Of a stretch of DNA of 64,000 bases, positions 58,617 through 64,000 are shown piece after piece. A program made the translations under genes and the position numbers. This stretch comes from Lepraria neglecta. Lineage: Eukaryota > Ascomycota > Lecanoromycetes > Lecanorales > Stereocaulaceae. Where the stretch lies: assembly GCA_033220425.1 (NCBI GenBank), contig CM065647.1, forward strand, positions 1,860,001 through 1,924,000. Reading direction: 5' to 3'. How positions within the stretch are numbered: the stretch's first letter is position 1; each line of letters starts with the position of its first letter. The notes beneath the pieces are model-generated. The model was not told where the DNA came from and made no database searches. It was given only the letters and a program-made list of their open reading frames with translations.

Positions 58617-58645
58617 CTATAGGGCTGGCCGGTTAGGCGGTGTGG
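58617..58645. repeat. Right terminal inverted repeat of the Fot1/pogo-like element
   Basis: Reverse complement of the left repeat at 56513-56541. It lies about 100 bp before the start of the F-box gene, so the element sits in or beside that gene's promoter. Confidence 0.85.
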
Positions 58646-58747
58646 CCGGTTAGGGGGTGAACTCTTCTAAGTGGACGCGGACGGCCCTAGATCTACCCGA
58701 GTCGAATTCTTTCCCTGCCCGTGTTCCACCATCGTTCTGTATTCAAC

Positions 58748-60765
58748 ATGTCGATTTGTTCTAAAGCTGTTCGACTGCCAGAGATCGTTGCAACTATCCT
58801 GAATACAATAGATGATAAGAAGACCCTCGTATCATGCATCCAAGTCAATAGACTGTGGGCCGAAGAAGCTACTGCCTGCCTCTGGAGGTCTGATCCTCCA
58901 ATCGATGCTCTCCTTACTCTCAACCGTCCAGATCGGCTCCAGTACTATGCCAATAAGATCGTCACTCTTGGTACGTTCATTTCGGAGCTCTTCACGCCAT
59001 GTTCAGAATACAATAAAAATTTGTAAAACTCGTCTTATGAGCAAGGGATAACGATTCTGCCTGTTTATCTACTTACAAGTCTTCTCATTAGCGAGTTTCT
59101 GATTGCTGATTGCAATGCGGAATGTTCCTAATACGTATTGGGAGCAATGTACGGAGCTCTGACCCCTTGCATACTCCAAATGTTTGTCTCATGAATCAAC
59201 TTTCGACCTCGAATATATAGTGCTGACTCCCGAGCCTGTTGTAGTACGTGAATTTCAAAGTATCTCTTCTCCGTCGAACACCAACTCGATTCATAAACTA
59301 TGTCTTAGAAGCAAAGTGCCGCTTCTACCCTGTAATTCGAGACTCGACTTGTGCCCTAATTCTTGGTACTATGCAAGGTAATGCTGACACCAGAATCTGC
59401 GACAGGACATAAGCAGTAATGAATGCCGACGACAATATGCCTTGGCAGGCGTGAAATTTCCACGCCTGGCCAGTGTAAAATTCGATGCAGTACGTACATC
59501 TCTGTCTGTCTTAGTACAACCGAGAGAACATATTCTTCAAGCAAAGTAAAGAAGTCTTCCCAATGCATACCTCTGGTCTTCATTATCCAAGCTAGTTATC
59601 TGTCGTGATTCCGCAATGGATCATGGATCAAACATAATTGGGGAGCAGAGAAGAAAGAATTTTTGCTTGTTAAGGCTCTAAATATATGTCCCAACACTCC
59701 ACCGGGTGTTCTATTTTGATAGTTCTGACCCTGGATGCATGGCAGGATGATTGTAACAGCCCTGAGGCCCTTCTACAATATCTGCAGCCTCGCCTACGTC
59801 GTTTTCACCTCTTTGGTGGGCCCATAACGGACGAGTTTCTCATGCAGATACAGGCGCGCTGCCCGAAAATACATGCTTTCCTCCTCGACAATCCCCGAGA
59901 CAATATTAGTGCAGGAGGGTTTCTCAAGTTCCTCGAGTCCATGCCGTCGATCTTGGATTTCTGCTCGTGGTCCGGCTTAGAGAATACCATCACGGAAGAA
60001 GCCTGGCTCCATTTCGCCAAAAGACCCTTACTCAGGTCCTTTGAACTCATGTCCAACCCCCTCACAAGGCCTCTCAGCTCGAAGCTGAGACACTCCATAT
60101 CGCAACCCTTCCAATCGTTGACGAGCCTGCAATGTTGGGCTGAGAGCAGGGGCATCATTCCTCTATTTCCGTACCTCTCCAGCCTCCAGTCTCTGGGGAT
60201 AACACTTGCCGACGCTTCTACGGACATTTTATCCCACATCGCCTCAAAATGCCCGCATCTTCAGAGTGTGTCGGTCGAATATGGCCCAGATTCTCGATGT
60301 GACGGTAGCGAGCTTATATCAGTTGCGGAGCGATGCAAGGCTTTGCATACGTTTGAGGTCACCGGATCAGGGGTCAACGAAGCTGCCGACGGCCATCCGA
60401 GAATCAGAGACAGCGATATCGAACGCTTTACAAAAGGTCTACCAAAACTCAAAATTTGCCGTCTCTACGTGGAAAGCGACCTGACAGAGGCCTCGCTACG
60501 CAATTTTGGATGCAATTGTCGTCTACTGGAGGAAGTTATGATACGTGGCAGTATAAATCTACAAGGATTGACAAACGATGTCGAGCCTCTCTTCCCGAAG
60601 CTTATAATTTTGGAAGTGTTGCGATTGTTGAACTACGGGGAACACTCCGTGAGTCCCGTTGCTGATATGCTACGCTTCCATGCGCCCAGGCTCGAATCGT
60701 TTGATAGCGGGACAAATCAACGCCAGATCGATAGAGAAGTCCTAGCCCGCAGACTAGCTATTTGA
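58748..60765 (+). CDS. F-box and leucine-rich-repeat protein
   Basis: Three exons in frame, join(58748..58970, 59449..59489, 59746..60765), give 427 residues. The N-terminus is an F-box (residues about 9-50: LPEIVATILNTIDD, SCIQVNRLWAEEATACLWR). The body is a leucine-rich-repeat array recognisable from PRLRRFHLFGGPITDEFL, NPRDNISAGGFLKFLE and SSLQSLGITLADAS. Such proteins usually are substrate receptors of SCF ubiquitin ligases; the target is unknown. The joining of exons 2 and 3 restores family sequence (FPRLASVKFDA then an acidic LLQYLQPRLRR). Introns of 478 and 256 nt are far longer than others in the window (40-75 nt), so they may have taken up insertions or the gene may be decaying. A transposon ends 100 bp upstream of its start. 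Confidence 0.72.
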
Positions 60766-62028
60766 AAAACATCGTGGTGGACTCATGGGTTGAGGACCCG
60801 ATGTCCTTTTACGACGCACTACAGACTCAATGGACGCTTGCTTGGTCCATTGCAAAAGTCAAAGTACCAACCGCGGTGTAGGATACTGGGAGATCATGGA
60901 ATGTAATTGCTTGGTACAGATTACAATGGCACCAATCAACTGACAATCTCCGTTGAGTTGAATTTCTAAGAACGTCGAGATAAGTGGATCTTAATTTTAA
61001 TCATGGCCTACAAAGGACAGCAACGTGAGTTGTGTCGCATAAATGCGCCGCAGCCTGCGCTGTGAAATCAAAGCCTTGCACACCCTCTTTCTTGACGAGA
61101 TGTCTGAGAATCGACGTTGATTTCGACGCCATGTTTCAAAACATGCAGCGTCAGCAAGGATCTAGCTCGCTTCACGCGGCTGCTACCACACTTCCTCTTG
61201 ACATGTATCAAATTATGTGCCAGCTGGACTCTGTTTCTATAGCGGTACGACTCTCGATGGCATACATCAGGCCGAAGAAAATTACATTTTGCTTAATGAG
61301 AGACTCCCAACTCTTAAGGATGAAATGTTGGGAGAGCTGCTTATATACGTGGACTCTCGAGGCTGAGCGTGACAAGAAACTAGGAATGATGACCTAGGTA
61401 CGCTGAAATCTATGCGCTCCTTGCAATCTCCCCTGTGGCGTAGTAGGATAACTCTACAGCTACCAGATATTGCTATCCAGGGTATGAAAGAGAGTAAGGC
61501 GGTCTTTGGACATTACTGCGGAGGAGCCATTACATAGCTGTACTGCGAATCCTACGGATCCACAATGTCCCTAGAAATTTGCGTCCCAGGACCAATCATT
61601 GCAGCGAATAGGTGCCGTTTCTGTAGGTCGTCAATATGGCGCAGCTGACCCACCAGCCATTATTGCGAGGCAATCCATTGGAGAGCCTCGACGCTTCAAG
61701 ACCGTTTCACCGCTGCGAGTAGTCCGGATCTGGTTTCAGCATGCTGCATATGTCAGTTGTCAAGAATGGAGAACATCCAAATAGGACCAAGAGCACCCTT
61801 CACCCCTTGCAAACAAAAATCTCAATCACTCTTTTGCCTATCAGCCCTTAGAAATTCAGGCGTTGACCGCCAAGATTCTCTTTTGTTCGTGTGCATTGAC
61901 ATTCATTAAACACTTAGCCCACATATAGTCAGACGTTGAACGTCCAACATTGTCTTTCATTAGCACCAGCATCTGGACGCCCCCACACTACTAAGATCTC
62001 ATTCATAGACCGCGATTCGTTATCGAAC
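60766..62028. other. Intergenic region with a possible gene fragment
   Basis: 1263 bp. A plus-strand frame at 61032-61397 contains TTLPLDMYQIMCQLDSVS, which loosely recalls the start of an F-box, but the remainder has no pattern. It could be a fragment of another F-box gene. I do not call it a gene. The right end should hold the promoter of the BYS1-domain gene. Confidence 0.35.
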
Positions 62029-62775
62029 ATGCATTCTCTGGGAACCGCTTTTGCCGTTCTGGTGACCTTTGGATGTTTTGCCCTTACAGCACTCTCAGCT
62101 CCATTTCCGCAAAGAAATGGTTGGGGCGGAGGAGGTCCACCACCAGGATATCCCTTTCCACAAAGACCTACTCCGTCATTTACTCCGAGACCCACTCCAA
62201 CGCCTCCACAAGGCACAACCACAACTCAACCATTATCCACCACAACTGAAGTACCTCAGCCAGGCTCAATCACCACTGAAGTACCCACACAAGGCAGCAT
62301 CACCACAGCTATACCTCCGCAAAGCACCAGCGGAGGCTCCTCTGGAAGCCCAGGGCAAGCCCAAGTCATCAACGCTTGTAGCTTCCCAATCTATCTCGTT
62401 GTGTGCAGCCAAAATCCAGCAACATGCAGCGGAGAGAGCACACTTGCTGCAAACAGTGGCACTTGGTCGCAAGCCTATGTTACAGGTAGCGAAGGAGGGC
62501 AATCCATAAAAATCAGTACAACGTCCGGGGCAGGAGACATCTTGCAATTCGAATATACCAACAACGACCCTGTGCTGTGGTACGATATCAGCGAGGTCAA
62601 TGGCAACCCTTTCGGTCAGTACGGTTTCACAATGACCAGCACCGATTCTGCCTGTGGTCAAGGTCATTGCGTTCCTCCTGCAACCTCTTGTCCTGCCATA
62701 TTTACGGACCCTACGAACGGTATCCCTTATAGGTGCGGCATATCGGCTGGTATTGGCGTCACGCTTTGCGGGTAG
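62029..62775 (+). CDS. BYS1-domain secreted protein
   Basis: Single exon, 248 residues from the ATG at 62029. A signal peptide (MHSLGTAFAVLVTFGCFALTALSA) is followed by a Gly/Pro-rich and Thr/Ser-rich linker of about 80 residues containing PQPGSITTEVPTQGSITT repeats, likely O-glycosylated. The C-terminal domain carries the BYS1 pattern: VINACSFPIYLVV, then GGQSIKISTTSG, LQFEYTNND, LWYDISEVNGNPF and several Cys before a final LCG. BYS1 was named from the yeast-phase protein of Blastomyces; related secreted proteins occur in many ascomycetes and are of unknown function. The fold may be thaumatin-like. It has no linked partner. Confidence 0.88.
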   Translation: MHSLGTAFAVLVTFGCFALTALSAPFPQRNGWGGGGPPPGYPFPQRPTPSFTPRPTPTPPQGTTTTQPLSTTTEVPQPGSITTEVPTQGSITTAIPPQSTSGGSSGSPGQAQVINACSFPIYLVVCSQNPATCSGESTLAANSGTWSQAYVTGSEGGQSIKISTTSGAGDILQFEYTNNDPVLWYDISEVNGNPFGQYGFTMTSTDSACGQGHCVPPATSCPAIFTDPTNGIPYRCGISAGIGVTLCG

Positions 62776-63584
62776 ACTTTGCGAAGCCTTGGCCGCCGGC
62801 GAGGGTTCGCAGGTCCCTAGAAATCCGTTGTTGATGAAGAGGCCAGCATCTGGTGTGTTGCATCGCTTCACCATTTGCGGTTTCGCTCGCGGCTCGACGA
62901 CTTCTATTGGCATGCTCATCTCAAACTCTTGATGTCGAGCTAGACTTAGACCTGAGATTTCGATCACGCCCAGAATGAAAATTTATTTTAAAATTTGTTT
63001 TTTGAGAAGCGTCGACGTTGACAGATAATAAACAATTCTGGTCAAGACCGCATAGAGAAGTGGTTCCTGAACAGTAGGAGATATCGCAAGCCTGAAGGAT
63101 CCTGAAGAAGGATGCCTTCCATTGGGTTGTTGATAAAAATTCCATACCCATGCTGGCGCACATGTATGTGTTTTCTAGTGACACTAAATCAAGAAACCTG
63201 GACACAGCCTCCAGGATTTAAGCCTCAACAGATATGGTCAACCTTATCAGAATTTTTAGAGCCACAAGAAGTTTGCGTGCTGAGTTTCATCGAGCCACTA
63301 TCATCAGCGTCGTGAAATCTAGGGAGACCACTCTCAAGTGTACGGCAAATCTCTCTGCAACAGTCATGTTTGGCACCAGATACGTCACAAGAAGGTTAAA
63401 GTGTTGCAGCACTGCTTTGCCACGACAATGTAATGTCGGTACCTGGGAATTTGGACTCCGCTTTAGGTCATGTGTGGCCACACATCAAATGTGAAGGGGA
63501 GACTGAAAGGACGTATGCGTTGACATATGCGAGGTAGCATTTTATGCCTACAGGGAGATTTGAAGTCCTTACGCCTCGCCTCAC
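62776..63584. other. Intergenic region
   Basis: About 0.8 kb between the BYS1-domain gene and a possible secreted-protein exon. Downstream exons of that gene (minus strand) may lie here, but I could not fix them. Confidence 0.4.
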
Positions 63585-63664
63585 CCGTAGGCGCACGATA
63601 GATCGGAAGCGGTGGCGGTTGCGAAACAGAAGATCCAGAAGACTGATACGAGGGTGCGGCGCAT
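63585..63664 (-). CDS. First exon of a possible secreted protein
   Basis: ATG at 63664 encodes MRRTLVSVFWIFCFATATAS and then DLSCAY, a basic start, hydrophobic core and AxA-like cleavage site, which is a good signal peptide. It is followed by the donor GTGAGG at 63584 with a stop just after if unspliced. Later exons would lie to the left, but I cannot define them. Only 26 codons are read, too few to name a family. Treat it as a hint of a secreted-protein gene. Confidence 0.3.
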
Positions 63665-64000
63665 GGTTTCAGGACCCTGGATCCAGCCTATGATGGTGCG
63701 ATCGAGAATCGCCTCGCCATCCATGAAATTTGTATGGTTCGCAGAATGCGATATTCAATGTAAGCCTGGAAGGTGGTAGTCGCCACATCAACAACGTTAC
63801 CTGTAAGGTAGTCTTGCACCATATTAAAGGCTAGCATTAGGGAAGTCCCGCTCCCCAGAAGCCCTCGGGCTGGGGGGAAAGGACGAAGCGTAAGTAGCCC
63901 GGAGCTTATTCTCAGGCTTCAGCTTCATCTCTGCATATTTCCAAACACTCGCCCTGTATCTTACCTGTGGGACCTAATCTGTTCTTGACATTGGTTTTCA
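63665..64000. other. Right edge, no supported gene
   Basis: 336 bp up to the window edge. It may be the promoter of the possible secreted-protein gene. Nothing else is seen. Confidence 0.35.

Larger units (their letters stand above)
56513..58645 (-). mobile_element. Fot1/pogo-like DNA transposon with inverted repeats
   Basis: The element is bounded by 29-bp inverted repeats beginning CCACACCGCCTA (56513-56541 and 58617-58645), spanning 2133 bp, near the usual size of fungal Fot1/pogo elements. It contains the remains of a transposase on the minus strand. I could not identify a clean TA target duplication; the right side continues with a second CCTAACCGG copy (58646-58656 region), so the true outer boundary may lie slightly further out. 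The many internal stops show it is inactive. Confidence 0.82.

Noticed and set aside
62029-62775. Classical thaumatin (PR-5) protein
   Set aside because: Too few Cys and the blocks match BYS1 better; only a similar fold is possible.

Overview
The window looks like nuclear DNA of a filamentous ascomycete (Pezizomycotina). Evidence: short GT-AG introns (mostly 40-75 nt, often with a CTAAC-type branch site before the acceptor), septation kinase SepH, an Ecm33-type GPI wall protein, an Mnn9/Anp1/Van1 mannosyltransferase, a BYS1-domain secreted protein, and DNA-transposon relics whose nonsense codons fit RIP (repeat-induced point mutation). A dothideomycete is my guess only. All exon joins below were worked out by hand from reading frame, splice sites and family conservation; where lengths are given, the joined exons sum to a whole number of codons.

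Left half (1 to about 33.4 kb) is a dense housekeeping segment. In order: a small four-helix membrane protein (-), sepH (-), dihydrofolate synthase (-), a coiled-coil hypothetical (+), a YFH7-like P-loop kinase (-), mitochondrial Mcp2/ABC1 kinase-like protein (-), a one-helix conserved protein (+), a mitochondrial NAD+-type carrier (-), QCR7 (+), 3-methyladenine DNA glycosylase (-), ECM33 (+), a degenerate bHLH-like protein (+), an Mnn9-family glycosyltransferase (+), splicing factor SPF45 (-), peroxisomal Pcs60-type CoA ligase with PTS1 (+), and a YciI-like protein (-). Several neighbours are divergent with 200-375 bp between them. A 784-bp non-autonomous hAT element with a perfect 8-bp target-site duplication sits 12 bp after the Pcs60 stop codon.

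Right half (33.4 to 64 kb) is looser and accessory in character. It holds a decayed Tc1/mariner copy, a divergent pair made of a bare casein-kinase-1 domain protein and a protein with a PD-(D/E)XK-like motif, a full-size PDR-type ABC transporter, a hAT transposase relic, a polytopic membrane protein with a 13-bp tandem duplication at a 40-nt intron, a DHA2-type MFS transporter, a small secreted cysteine-containing protein, an unknown 180-aa protein, a Fot1/pogo element with inverted repeats and RIP-like stops, an F-box/LRR protein with long introns, a BYS1-domain secreted protein and the first exon of another possible secreted protein.

The most interesting signal is the kinase plus nuclease-like pair sharing a 207-bp promoter between transposon relics. 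It resembles an accessory conflict or effector module, but nothing in the sequence proves that the two act together. I saw no tRNA, rRNA or CRISPR array.
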